A stretch of DNA of 64,000 bases from Candidatus Methylomirabilota bacterium. Its GTDB lineage: Bacteria; Methylomirabilota; Methylomirabilia; Methylomirabilales; Methylomirabilaceae. Shown piece after piece: positions 50,013 through 59,092 of this stretch; position 1 is the stretch's first letter, and each line of letters starts with the position of its first letter. The stretch spans positions 62,001 to 126,000 of the forward strand of contig PQAM01000004.1 of the NCBI GenBank assembly GCA_003104975.1. The letters are read 5' to 3'. The position numbers and the translations under genes were made by a program. Under the pieces are notes generated by a model. That model was not told the DNA's origin and ran no database searches. It saw only the letters and a program-made list of their open reading frames with translations.

Positions 50013-51116
50013 TCAGGGCTGCGGCGGGCTCTCCGCCCCGGACGCCGGCTCTTCCAGGCGCCGCGCGGCATCCAGCAGGTCCGGTTCGTTGAACGGCTCC
50101 GTCGTCATCTCCTCCAGCCGGTAAGGATGCGTGACATGGGCGTCTAATACCGGCACGCCGATATCTGGCCCGACGATGGCGTCGCGCACCGGGGTGGTCG
50201 TCCTGAGGACCACCGATGCCAGCTTATAAGGCCCTGCCACCTTCCGGTCGTGGAACATCAGCCCGTAGAACTGCAGGTTGAGCCAGTGCCGCCCTGGCTC
50301 GAGTTCGGCCGCGGTCTGGGCGTAGCCGATCGGCTCGCCCTTCTTCGACGCCACGGTTCCGGCCAGATGGAACCGTCCTTTCCGCCACACCTCGATCTCG
50401 GCCGAGATGACCAGGCTTCCTTGCTGAACCGCATCGCGGTAACGGCCGGTCACGCGCGCGTGCGGGTTGCTGTACGTGAAGTGGCTGCCGAACCGCTCCA
50501 CCGTTCCATCGGCCATCGCCACCTCGATCCGGACATTGAATGAGTCGGCCAGGTCCGGCACCTGTGCCTCCGGCACGATGAAGCGGGCGGCGTAGACACC
50601 GTCGCCGGCGCGCTCGTCGGGCGTCACACCATCGTCGTGGTAGTCAATTATCCCAATCACCTCCCCGGTCTGGTTCACGATCTCGCCTTTGATCGACCGA
50701 GCTCGGGCGACTTCTGATCTAGGTGTGGCGTCCTTGCCCGGCGTCAACGAGAGAAAGAGGTCCACCGGCGCCGGGTACTGGAAGCTGACTTGGGCCCCCC
50801 ATTCGGTGATGACTGGGGCGTTGGGATCCAAAGTTGGTATCTTGCGGGGCCACGGGATCGCATCGGACCGGACGGGGTCCGGATAACCGACCGGGAGCGG
50901 GTAGGAGTCCTGGGGGTAACGGGCCCGCTCGCGGTAGTTCCGAGCCGACTCCCCTGCCATATCCGGTGGGCCTGTGCTAACGCCCGGCAGCGGTCCGACC
51001 ATGCCCGGCATCGGTTCCTCGGGCATCTGCGCCTGCGCGTGAGCCGGCCCTGAAAAAGTGATAGCGGCCAGAACCAGGGTCAACGGGATCATATGCAACA
51101 TCGAAGGTTTCCACAT
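50013..51116 (-). CDS. Secreted protein with choice-of-anchor X-like domain
   Basis: A 367-residue exported protein. Signal peptide ends SGPAHA (about 28). A Met/Pro-rich segment (QAQMPEEPMPGMVGPLPG) follows, then two beta-rich domains: VDLFLSLTPGKDATPRSE..IIDYHDDGVTPDERAGDGVYAARF, which fits choice-of-anchor X type, and YSNPHARVTGRYRD.. The Met-rich segment may bind copper. No family function. No close operon partner. Confidence 0.75.
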   Translation of the reverse strand: MWKPSMLHMIPLTLVLAAITFSGPAHAQAQMPEEPMPGMVGPLPGVSTGPPDMAGESARNYRERARYPQDSYPLPVGYPDPVRSDAIPWPRKIPTLDPNAPVITEWGAQVSFQYPAPVDLFLSLTPGKDATPRSEVARARSIKGEIVNQTGEVIGIIDYHDDGVTPDERAGDGVYAARFIVPEAQVPDLADSFNVRIEVAMADGTVERFGSHFTYSNPHARVTGRYRDAVQQGSLVISAEIEVWRKGRFHLAGTVASKKGEPIGYAQTAAELEPGRHWLNLQFYGLMFHDRKVAGPYKLASVVLRTTTPVRDAIVGPDIGVPVLDAHVTHPYRLEEMTTEPFNEPDLLDAARRLEEPASGAESPPQP

Positions 51117-51524
51117 GGCTCCTCCCCTTCTGTTGGCGTGCTCCGGTTGTACTTCTGTTCGACCGTTCTCGATACACTACGGGAGTTTGTCTGCGAACTG
51201 TGATAGCACATCACAGGTCGCCCATGAATAACTAACGATATAGGCCGGTAATCATAGGCTTTGACGCACCCATGGGCTCGAAAGCCCTTCTGCTCTGTCA
51301 TTGCGAGCGACTCGGGAGCGCGGCAATCCGACACGTAGTGTCGTTGCGAGGCGGAGCCGAAGCAATCCCGTAGCGACAGAGGCGAAGAACGGTGAGATTG
51401 CTTCGGTCGCTACGCTCCCTCGCAATGACCGACACGGGAGACTTACTGATCACTGACGATGGAGAACTTCCGAGCCGATGGTGCTACAATACCATTGCAC
51501 AATTGACGTGAAGGGGGGTCAAAG
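51117..51524. other. Intergenic region, 408 bp
   Basis: Mostly a CATTGCGAG palindrome (51296-51431). The TTGCAC-like sequences near the right end do not form a convincing promoter. Confidence 0.5.
51296..51431. repeat. CATTGCGAG dispersed palindrome, copy 2
   Basis: Starts TCATTGCGAGCGACTCGGGAGCGCGGCAATC and ends GATTGCTTCGGTC...CTCGCAATGACC. Related to copy 1 at 17117-17233 by eye, with a longer centre. Confidence 0.85.
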
Positions 51525-51821
51525 ATGGCTTATACGCGTGAATCGATACGGGACGCGGTGGAGCGCGCGGGAGACGAGCACTGGCAGGCGTTGATCGCCC
51601 ACCACACGGACGGCTATCCCGCGAGTCGGCCCACGCCAGGGGATGTCTGCCGCATGGAGGCGGAGCGACTCAATGCGCTTGGCCTTGGGAACGCCACGGA
51701 GTTCGAGCTGATGGAGACCAGGGTGGAACGAGCGGATCAAGAGGTGATCATCACGCACGTTCTGAGATACCGGCCCCTCGGAATCAGGCTACGTGTGGAG
51801 CCGTATCGGGGGTATGCCTGA
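51525..51821 (+). CDS. Small hypothetical protein
   Basis: A 98-residue soluble protein with AAGGGGGGTC 6 bp before ATG. Middle HWQALIAHHTDGYPASRPTPGDVCRMEAERL, end VITHVLRYRPLGIRLRVEPYRG. No domain recognised. It is 18 bp from the convergent nfnB stop. Coding is supported by the site and normal codon use. Confidence 0.65.
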   Translation: MAYTRESIRDAVERAGDEHWQALIAHHTDGYPASRPTPGDVCRMEAERLNALGLGNATEFELMETRVERADQEVIITHVLRYRPLGIRLRVEPYRGYA

Positions 51822-51839
51822 CGCGCCTCCGAGCCGGAC

Positions 51840-53342
51840 CTACCGCTTCGCCATGGCAAACCGCCCTTCCCACTGTATGCCGGGGGCATTGGGATCGGTC
51901 GGGATGTTCAGCTCGTAGTTGAACTGGCCCACCAGGTATTCATGGACGTGCCTGGCCGCGTGTTTCGCCTGCCCCATGGCCAGGATGACCGTCGAGCCGC
52001 CCGTGATGACGTCGCCGCCGGCGAACACTCCCTTTTTACTGGTGTGATATGTGGTGGGGTCCACCATCACAACACCCCATTTATTGGTGCGAAGATCGGG
52101 CGTCACGCCGGGGATGATGGGGTTGACGTCGCACCCCAGCGAAAAGACCACCGTGTCCACCTCATCGACGAAATACTCGCCGGTGGGGAGCGGCTTTCTT
52201 CTGCCGGACTCATCCGGTTCGGACAGCTTCATCACCTCGCACCTGATGCCCCGAACGAAGTGGCGCTCGTCACCGATGAACTCCACGGGATTCGAGAGCC
52301 ACTTGAAGTCGACAAACTCCTGTTCGGCGTGCTCCAGCTCCTCGGTCCGGGCCGGGGCCTCCTCGCGAGAGCGACGATAATAGCAGGTCACATCTGCCCC
52401 AAGCCGTTTGCCGGTTCGGAGCACGTCCATGGCGGTGTTGCCTGCACCGATGACCGCCATCTTCTTCCCCTGGTAGAGGGGTGTCGGATACTGCGGAAAC
52501 TCATTGGCATGCATCAGGTAGATCCTGGTGAGATACTCGTTGGCGGAATAGATGCCGTTCAGGTTCTCGCCGGGAATGCCCAGCATCTTCGGCAGGCCCG
52601 CGCCGGTCCCGATGAAGACCGCATCAAACCCTTCCTTCTCCAGCAGATCGTCGATGGTGAGGATCTTGCCGATGACCATATTGTAGACAAACTCGACCCC
52701 CATATCTTCGAGTAGCTTGAGATCCTCGTCGATGACCTCTAATGGCAGGCGGAACCGCGGGATGCCGTAGACCATGACACCCCCGCCCCGGTGGAAGGCC
52801 TCGAACACCGTGACCGCATGGCCGCGGGAGCAAAGCTCGTATGCGGCGGTCATCCCTGCCGGACCGGAGCCGATGACGGCGACCCGCTTACCGGTAGAGG
52901 GCGGCATCTCCGGAATCCGGTCCAGCTTGTGTTCGCGCTCGTAGTCGGCCACAAACCGCTCCAGATTGCCGATGCCGACCGGGTCGTTTTTCTTGCCTAC
53001 CACGCACACCGCCTCGCACTGCTTATCCTGCGGACAGACACGGCCGCAAGCGGCCGGCAGAAAGTTGGTTTCACGGATCTTCTTGGCGGCGCCGGCAACG
53101 TCCCCCTCCTCGACCAGCTTGATGAAGGCGGGGATATTGATACCCACAGGACACGCGGGCACGCACTCCGGCTTCTTGCACTGAATGCACCGTATCGCCT
53201 CGTCCTGGGCCTGCTCCATCGAGTAGCCGATGGGCACCTCTTCCCAGGAAAGAATGCGCAGCCCTGCCTCATGTAGCGGCATGTGGTTGCGCGGCTTTTT
53301 CATCCGCTCCTTTGAACTGAGTCCCTTGCTTGCCTCTGCCAT
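51840..53342 (-). CDS. nfnB: NfnB/GltD-like NADPH-dependent flavoprotein
   Basis: A 500-residue large subunit of NADH-dependent ferredoxin:NADP+ oxidoreductase (also called SudA). Two N-terminal cubane sites: CIQCKKPECVPACPVG and ACGRVCPQDKQCEAVC. FAD Rossmann VAVIGSGPAGMTAAYELCSRG; NADPH Rossmann MAVIGAGNTAMDVLRTGKRLG. The family also includes GltD, but pairing with nfnA on the same strand, 15 bp apart, and the absence of gltB support NfnB. It allows flavin-based electron bifurcation between NAD(P)H and ferredoxin. Confidence 0.9.
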   Translation of the reverse strand: MAEASKGLSSKERMKKPRNHMPLHEAGLRILSWEEVPIGYSMEQAQDEAIRCIQCKKPECVPACPVGINIPAFIKLVEEGDVAGAAKKIRETNFLPAACGRVCPQDKQCEAVCVVGKKNDPVGIGNLERFVADYEREHKLDRIPEMPPSTGKRVAVIGSGPAGMTAAYELCSRGHAVTVFEAFHRGGGVMVYGIPRFRLPLEVIDEDLKLLEDMGVEFVYNMVIGKILTIDDLLEKEGFDAVFIGTGAGLPKMLGIPGENLNGIYSANEYLTRIYLMHANEFPQYPTPLYQGKKMAVIGAGNTAMDVLRTGKRLGADVTCYYRRSREEAPARTEELEHAEQEFVDFKWLSNPVEFIGDERHFVRGIRCEVMKLSEPDESGRRKPLPTGEYFVDEVDTVVFSLGCDVNPIIPGVTPDLRTNKWGVVMVDPTTYHTSKKGVFAGGDVITGGSTVILAMGQAKHAARHVHEYLVGQFNYELNIPTDPNAPGIQWEGRFAMAKR

Positions 53343-53357
53343 CTCGACGCCTCTCCC

Positions 53358-55004
53358 TTATCGCTGCATCGCCTCGAAGGCGACCTTTTCCTGCTCGACA
53401 AACATTCGCTGGCGCTTCATCAGCTCGTCAAAGTTCACCTGGTGCGCGTTGAAATCGGGTCCGTGGTAGCAGGCGAATCGGGTCTTGCCGCCCACCGACA
53501 CCCGGCAGGCGCCACACATACCGGTGCCGTCCACCATGATGGCGTTCAGCGACACCCACGCCTCGATCCCCTTCCCCTCGGTCATCTTGGCGACGGCCAT
53601 CATCATCGGTACGGGCCCGACCGCCAACACCATGGAGACCTTTTCCCGCGCCATGATCGCGTCCAGCGCGTGGGTGACGAAACCTTGAATGCCGATCGAT
53701 CCGTCATTGGTCGTCACGAACACGTCGTCGCACACCGCCTTCAGTTCGTCTACCAGAATCAACAGGTCCTTGGTGCGGGCGCCCACTACGCCATAGACCT
53801 TATTGCCGAGCGCCCGCAAATCCCGCGCCGTCGGAATGACGGCGCCGGTCCCGTAGCCGCCGCCCAGCACCACACAGGCGCCCTCGTATTTGGCGACATG
53901 CGAACGTTGGCCCAGCGGTCCCACGACATCCTGGAAGCGGTCGCCGACGTTTTTCTGCGTCGCCTCGGTGGAGGTCCGGCCCGCAGCCATGATGACGATC
54001 TCGATATACCCCTTCTCCCTGTCCCACCCGGCGATGGAGAGGGGGATGCGCTCGCTGTCATAGTTGGGCCGCATGATGATAAACTGACCGGCCTGTATCT
54101 TTCTGGCCAAAAGCGGCGCATTCACCTTGAAGTAGAAGGTGTTGGGACACAGCTCCCGCTTTTCGAGTATCGAAAAATCCTGGTGATACCTACCCCTCGA
54201 CGGCGTCTCGCTTTCACCCTGACCGTGCTGGCAGAAGTGAAGCTGATATTCGGCCTCGCTGCGGACAATGAAGGCATTATCCCAATCGAAGTGATCCATA
54301 CCGAGGATGGCTCGGAAGGCGTTGTGACTCTTCTCCACCTGCTCCGGACCGAAATAGGAGTTACGTACCCCTTTACCGATGGCGCGCACCGCGTGCCGGC
54401 GGACCAGAGGCGAGGGATCCGAGAGGCCGGCGAACAACGTGTCGAAGAGTGTCGTTCGATCCGTATCGCCCATCGCCTCGGGGGGAATACGTTTGAAGAT
54501 TCGGCCAATGCAGTAAAAGGCGGCGGACTTGACCTGTTTGTTGGCAGATTCCGCACACCGTAAGGCCTCCGGCAGGATCCTGGCGATGGCCGGATCGGTG
54601 AAACGTCCCGCCGCCAACAGGAGGTTGATCTGGGCGTAGTCATCGTTCCGGCTGATATCGAACCAGGAACGCAGCAGATCGACGACCGGCGCACCGATCT
54701 GTCCCAGGGCACCGGCGAAATGCTCCGCCGATTCCGCATCAGCCTCAACAAGTTGCTCGATCATCCATTCGGCTATCTCCGGGCCCAGGGAGGCCAGGAC
54801 CGATTCGCTTTGATCGATGAGTTGAGCCAGCTCCTCATCACCGGCATGGTCACGATAAAAGCTGGTGGAGACGGCAGCCGCCAACTCCCGCTTGTCTTCC
54901 GAAGAGAGGTTGGACAGTGTCGACACCTCCGCCAAGGCGTCCTTTAACTGCCCCGTATTCTGAGACGAAATTTTGGCTGTAATGCTACGAATTCTACTTG
55001 TCAT
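53358..55004 (-). CDS. nfnA: NfnA flavoprotein fused to N-terminal HEAT-like repeats
   Basis: 548 residues from ATG 55004. Residues of about 1-270 are helical repeats: EEL..LIDQSESVLASLGPEIAEWMIEQLVEA, AGALGQIGAPVVDLLRSWF, VKSAAFYCIGRIFKRIPPEA, SPLVRRHAVRAIGKGVRNS, clear HEAT/ARM-like. From about 285 it is a ferredoxin-NADP reductase-like module: FYFKVNAPLLARKIQAGQFIIMRP, RIPLSIAGWD, GPLGQRS, CVVLGGGYGTGAVIPTAR. The [2Fe-2S] site of NfnA is intact: VDGTGMCGACRVSVGGKTRFAC (Asp plus three Cys). Known NfnA has no HEAT domain; the fusion is unusual. Promoter at 55051-55079. Confidence 0.88.
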   Translation of the reverse strand: MTSRIRSITAKISSQNTGQLKDALAEVSTLSNLSSEDKRELAAAVSTSFYRDHAGDEELAQLIDQSESVLASLGPEIAEWMIEQLVEADAESAEHFAGALGQIGAPVVDLLRSWFDISRNDDYAQINLLLAAGRFTDPAIARILPEALRCAESANKQVKSAAFYCIGRIFKRIPPEAMGDTDRTTLFDTLFAGLSDPSPLVRRHAVRAIGKGVRNSYFGPEQVEKSHNAFRAILGMDHFDWDNAFIVRSEAEYQLHFCQHGQGESETPSRGRYHQDFSILEKRELCPNTFYFKVNAPLLARKIQAGQFIIMRPNYDSERIPLSIAGWDREKGYIEIVIMAAGRTSTEATQKNVGDRFQDVVGPLGQRSHVAKYEGACVVLGGGYGTGAVIPTARDLRALGNKVYGVVGARTKDLLILVDELKAVCDDVFVTTNDGSIGIQGFVTHALDAIMAREKVSMVLAVGPVPMMMAVAKMTEGKGIEAWVSLNAIMVDGTGMCGACRVSVGGKTRFACYHGPDFNAHQVNFDELMKRQRMFVEQEKVAFEAMQR

Positions 55005-55050
55005 CGGAACCTGCTTCCTCCCAAGAACTTTTGGTCCTCGCACCCTTGCT

Positions 55051-55079
55051 ATTATGTCGGCGACACACGTTATTTACAA
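55051..55079 (-). promoter_or_regulatory. Predicted nfnAB promoter
   Basis: Minus strand: TTGTAA (55079-55074), 17-bp spacer, CATAAT (55056-55051; 5 of 6). Confidence 0.6.
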
Positions 55080-55194
55080 TACACGAAATCCCACCTCTTT
55101 ACAATCAAATCCGCAATTCTAAGTGGAACATCGTCGCTTCGTCGATATTACGTGATATAGTCGTTTGGCGAACAGTAACCGATGGAGAAAGCGC

Positions 55195-55224
55195 TTGACA
55201 ACCCCAGCATTCCGCATTGATATT
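55195..55224 (+). promoter_or_regulatory. Predicted promoter of the methyltransferase gene
   Basis: TTGACA at 55195-55200, 18-bp spacer, GATATT at 55219-55224. Confidence 0.45.
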
Positions 55225-55333
55225 GCACGTGACCGGTGCGTGAAGTCGTCATGGCCCCATCATCACGTTGCGGGCGTAGGCCACAACGCCATGCGCAACC
55301 GAACCGTTTACCGGTCAGGAGGTCAGTCAACCA

Positions 55334-56050
55334 ATGGGGTATAAGAAGGCGCGATATGTTCCGGCGTTGGGCTGGGATATCCTCACCCCGCTGTATGATC
55401 CTCTGGTCCGCCTGACGACACGCGAAATGCACTTCAAGGGTCGCCTCCTGGATGAAGCCGACATCAAAGGGGCCGCTCGGATCCTGGATGTCGGATGCGG
55501 TACGGGAACGCTGCTCCTGCTGGCAAGGCGCAGGTCACAATCTCTGTTGGCGCTCGGTCTTGATGGTGATATGAACGTATTGGATATTGCGAGGTCGAAG
55601 GCCTACCGATATGCCGAGCAGATCTCGCTGGTCCAGGCGTTCTGCTTCGACATCCCTTTCGTCGACGGGGCGTTCGATCGGGTCTTCTCGAGCCTGATGT
55701 TGCACCATCTGACGCGATCCGAAAAGGTTCGAACGCTGAATGAGATCCATCGTGTCCTGCGCCCCGGGGGGGAACTGCACGTTGCCGATTGGGGGCGACC
55801 GCACAACCCGTTGATGCGTATGCTGGCGTTCTCTGTGCGCCTCGGCGATAGTTTCGCCCGGACCACCGACAATATACATGGGCGACTGCCGACGCTTTTC
55901 CATAACGCTGGGTTTGAAGAGGTATCGGAATTCGCCAGATTCGCGACGTTGTACGGGACCTTGTCGTTGTATAAAGGGCGCAAACCACTGACGGCCCCCC
56001 CTCAGCGGTGCGCCGACAACAGCGCTGCAACGGCGGTCGCGAGTGTCTAG
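55334..56050 (+). CDS. Class I SAM-dependent methyltransferase
   Basis: A 238-residue UbiE-like methyltransferase. SAM motif I ILDVGCGTGTLLLLARR, then LGLDGDMNVLDIARSKA, motif post II FVDGAFDRVFSSLMLHHLTRSEKVRTLNEIHRVLRPGGELHVAD. The substrate is unknown; the C-terminal FHNAGFEEVSEFARFATLYGTLSLYKGRKP is seen in several ubiquinone/menaquinone or lipid methyltransferases. AGGAGG lies 8 bp before the ATG. Only weak context. Confidence 0.85.
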   Translation: MGYKKARYVPALGWDILTPLYDPLVRLTTREMHFKGRLLDEADIKGAARILDVGCGTGTLLLLARRRSQSLLALGLDGDMNVLDIARSKAYRYAEQISLVQAFCFDIPFVDGAFDRVFSSLMLHHLTRSEKVRTLNEIHRVLRPGGELHVADWGRPHNPLMRMLAFSVRLGDSFARTTDNIHGRLPTLFHNAGFEEVSEFARFATLYGTLSLYKGRKPLTAPPQRCADNSAATAVASV

Positions 56051-56227
56051 AATTATCGTACGAGGGTCATCCGATGACGCGGGTTCGGAACAGTGAAGAG
56101 GCAGCCAATTCTGTACGTCGGACATTTTCGTTGACGTGTAGGTCAGGATCTGTGAGGAGGACGGAGTTCTTTGTTGACGACCGGACCGTTGCGGATCGGT
56201 CAAGAGCAGGAACCAGAGGAGGTGAAC

Positions 56228-56683
56228 ATGGCTGCGGTCACCGCCGTCATCTTTGTGGTGATAGCCTTATTCGGTTTGGCTTGGCCCTTTCTTTACACCT
56301 ACAGGCTCAAGTGGAGGAGAATCGCCCTGGATAAGGAGATCCAGTACTTTCAGAATCGAGTGGCGATCGCCACTGCCGACGCGGTCGTCGGCAGAGCAAC
56401 CGAGCAGATACTGGGTCCCATTACAGGAACCTCGCGCATACCGGCTTCGAATGACACTGAGCGCCAGTTGGCCGAGCGAGAGGCTATGCACCGCCTTATT
56501 AAGCAAGCGCTTCAGATAAACGCGAATGCGATCCTCAATGTCGAGATGGTCACAGAGAGTTATGAGTACACCGATCCGAGGAAGTTTGTCGTGTTCCCCG
56601 CCGTGACGTTCACGGCCACCAAAATAACGTATACAGGGACGGCCGCAAAAGTCGCCGTGCCGGGATCTGCCGGAGGGAATTGA
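56228..56683 (+). CDS. YbjQ-like heavy-metal-binding-domain membrane protein
   Basis: A 151-residue protein: N-terminal TM (VTAVIFVVIALFGLAWPFLYTY), then a soluble domain. AREAMHRLIKQALQINANAILNVEMVTESYEY recalls YbjQ/UPF0145 (ALxxxA...GANAI.. pattern). ATG 56228 with AGGAGGTGA 6 bp upstream. Metal binding is only a family name; no His/Cys motif here. Confidence 0.6.
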   Translation: MAAVTAVIFVVIALFGLAWPFLYTYRLKWRRIALDKEIQYFQNRVAIATADAVVGRATEQILGPITGTSRIPASNDTERQLAEREAMHRLIKQALQINANAILNVEMVTESYEYTDPRKFVVFPAVTFTATKITYTGTAAKVAVPGSAGGN

Positions 56684-56817
56684 GAGGCGTCCGGCGAGAA
56701 CGTGCGCCGATTCAATCCTTTTCAGGATCCGTCCGTGTTCCAGTACCCTGATGATTATGACCGTACGGCCAAAACCAGGATGCGACCTGATTGAATAGTT
56801 ACTCGAGGAGATGGTGG

Positions 56818-58089
56818 ATGACCGTCTGTCTCCGAGCCATCACGACCATCTTGTTGATCCTCTGGATTGGAACCTTCGCGTCTGTTGCCGAGGCTTCGGA
56901 CCTTAAAAATACCATCAGGAATCTGTATGGACCCAATGGGATCCTGCTTGAGCCGAGTCCGCTGCCGTTTTTCACGCAGGAGTCGCGTTTTCAGGCCTCT
57001 TCACTGCAGGGACTTGATCAGCTCAATACCCAGTTGACCTCCGCAATAGGACTCCCCTCCTTCAGTTCGTCGGTTACCGGTTTTACCTTCGATCTGGAGC
57101 GCGGGGTTCCGATCCGAACGACCGAGAGCCTCGGTCCCTTGCTGACAGAGCGGGCCACAACCCTCGGCGCACACAAGCTCGACATCACCCTCACCTATAC
57201 TCGGGTGAACTTTACCAAACTGGAGGGCAAAGGTCTCCATGAGTTGGAACTGGCGTTTGTGCGGGATGATGTCAACGGAAACGGGATCCGGGATACCAGC
57301 GGCCCGTTCAGTTTCGAAAGCGATATTATCCGTGCCAGGCTCAAGGTCGACCTGCACCAGGACATTATCGCCTTTATCGCAACGTACGGGATCACCTCGG
57401 TGTGGGATGCGGGGATCGTCGTCCCCATCACCCATGTCCGACTCAATGCCAAAGCCTCCGCAACGATCTTTGATCAGTTCGGCAATCCCGGAGGGACCAG
57501 GATCGGCGATCTCGCCATCCACCGGTTTGGGCCCAATTCCCAATGTCGCTCACCAGTCGATCCGACCTCCTGTAAACGCCGCAAAGGCGGGGACGAAACC
57601 GGCATCGGGGATATCATCCTTCGAACAAAATATAATTTTCTGCGTAACGCCGGCGTCATCACTCCGGATCTGGCCTTTCTGTTCGAGGTGAAGCTCCCCA
57701 CAGGGGATGAGGGACGACTGCTTGGAACCGGGAGCACCAACCTGGCCGGTCTGTTGATCGCATCCAAGACCTTCGGGCGATGGTTCACCCCTCACGTCAA
57801 CGTCGGCTATGAAATCGACACCGAGGAACTCGAGCGGAACACCATCAGATATGCCCTCGGATTCGATGCGCGCCTCCTGCCACGGCTTTCTGTCGATGCC
57901 GACGTCATCGGTCGCGTGAAACCGGCTGTCGACAAAACCGGGGAGCATATTCACGATCTCTCGCTCGGGGTCAAATGGAATCCCCTCAACGCCTGGATCG
58001 TCCGAGCGAACGTCCAAATTCCACTGGACAAAAATAGCGGCCTCCGTGCGAATATCATACCTACGATAGGGGTCGAGTATCTTTTCTAG
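56818..58089 (+). CDS. Outer-membrane beta-barrel protein (MetA-of-phenol-pathway type)
   Basis: A 423-residue protein. Signal peptide TTILLILWIGTFASVAEA. The barrel has alternating strands (HKLDITLTYTRVNFTKL, DIIRARLKVDLHQDIIAFIATYGI), and a terminal Phe (GVEYLF) as needed for BAM insertion. The GxGDIILRTKYNFL and LFEVKLPTGDE pieces match the 'transporter, MetA-pathway of phenol degradation' family. ATG 56818 with GAGGAG 8 bp upstream; an upstream TTG is unlikely. Probably passive uptake of hydrophobic compounds; unproven. Confidence 0.75.
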   Translation: MTVCLRAITTILLILWIGTFASVAEASDLKNTIRNLYGPNGILLEPSPLPFFTQESRFQASSLQGLDQLNTQLTSAIGLPSFSSSVTGFTFDLERGVPIRTTESLGPLLTERATTLGAHKLDITLTYTRVNFTKLEGKGLHELELAFVRDDVNGNGIRDTSGPFSFESDIIRARLKVDLHQDIIAFIATYGITSVWDAGIVVPITHVRLNAKASATIFDQFGNPGGTRIGDLAIHRFGPNSQCRSPVDPTSCKRRKGGDETGIGDIILRTKYNFLRNAGVITPDLAFLFEVKLPTGDEGRLLGTGSTNLAGLLIASKTFGRWFTPHVNVGYEIDTEELERNTIRYALGFDARLLPRLSVDADVIGRVKPAVDKTGEHIHDLSLGVKWNPLNAWIVRANVQIPLDKNSGLRANIIPTIGVEYLF

Positions 58090-58107
58090 GGTCTCAGGGT
58101 CTTCCAA

Positions 58108-59055
58108 ATGTCACTCCTGACGGGTCGTGCGGTTTCCCTTATCGTTGCGGCTTGTGCCGTCGTTGGAGCGATGATTCACTCGTCGACACCGGCAGAGGCG
58201 GCAAGGATTGTTGCGCTGAAGAGCGCCGATGTCGATGTCTACAATGAGGCGCTGGAAGGGTTCAAGAGCGCATCGCCGGGGTCCGCCATCATCGAATATG
58301 ACATGGAGGGAGACTTTCAGAAGGGCAAGAAGTTTCTGGCGCGACTGAAGTCCGGCGCCAAACCGGACCTCATCCTTGCGGTCGGGGTCTGGGCCTTGCA
58401 GGTTGTGGCAGAAGAAATACCAGACATCCCGGTTGTCTTCGCCATGGTGTTGAACCCAACGACTGTGATCGGACATGAGGCGCGCAACATTACCGGCGCC
58501 AGCATGAATGTTCCGATAGACCAACAGCTCGCCCTGCTGAAAAAGGTCTCACCCCAGGTTAAGAGGGTCGGTGTAATCTACGATCCTTCCAAAACCGGTT
58601 GGTTGGTAAGACAGGCCGAGCGAATCGCCAAAGATCAAGGCCTCAAGCTCGTCACAAAGACCATCACCTCGCCGAAGGAGTCGTTCGCCGTCCTCGATGC
58701 GCTGCAGGATGAGATCGATGCCCTGTGGATCTTACCGGATCTGACCGTTCTGGCGCCGGAATCGGTTCAGTATATGTTGCTGTTTTCGTTCAGACACAAG
58801 ATCCCTGTGTTGGGGCTCTCCGAAAACCAGGCTCGCATGGGCGCGCTCCTCGGCGTGTCCTTTGAAAGCGGGTGGGATATCGGAAGTCAGGCCGCGGAGC
58901 TGGCGAGCAGCATTCTGTCCGGTAGACGCACCGAAGAGATCCCATTTACCACAGCGCGGAAGGTGCGACTGACGGTGAATTTGAAGAGCGCCGGCAAGCT
59001 CGGCGTGCACCTTCCAAAGGAGATCATTGACCGAGCCGACGTGGTTATCCGATAG
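58108..59055 (+). CDS. ABC-type periplasmic binding protein (DUF534-like)
   Basis: A 315-residue exported binding protein. Signal peptide ends PAEAA; ARIVALKSADVDVYNEALEGFKSASPG and KRVGVIYDPSKTGWLVRQAERIAKDQGLKL match the TrpX/DUF534 class. No ABC permease or ATPase nearby; it is 38 bp before a histidine kinase gene, so it probably acts as the periplasmic receptor of that sensor. The ligand is unknown. Confidence 0.8.
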   Translation: MSLLTGRAVSLIVAACAVVGAMIHSSTPAEAARIVALKSADVDVYNEALEGFKSASPGSAIIEYDMEGDFQKGKKFLARLKSGAKPDLILAVGVWALQVVAEEIPDIPVVFAMVLNPTTVIGHEARNITGASMNVPIDQQLALLKKVSPQVKRVGVIYDPSKTGWLVRQAERIAKDQGLKLVTKTITSPKESFAVLDALQDEIDALWILPDLTVLAPESVQYMLLFSFRHKIPVLGLSENQARMGALLGVSFESGWDIGSQAAELASSILSGRRTEEIPFTTARKVRLTVNLKSAGKLGVHLPKEIIDRADVVIR

Positions 59056-59092
59056 TGTAGGCGGAACCGGGCGAGGGTATACGGGTACGCGA

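Noticed and set aside
49768-50013. 81-residue frame through the purU leader
   Set aside because: It runs through both hairpin arms and has no homology or ribosome-binding site at its start; only the internal 21-codon ORF has a good site.
51840-53342. Glutamate synthase small subunit (GltD)
   Set aside because: The family overlaps, but there is no gltB and the neighbour is NfnA, so NfnB is preferred.
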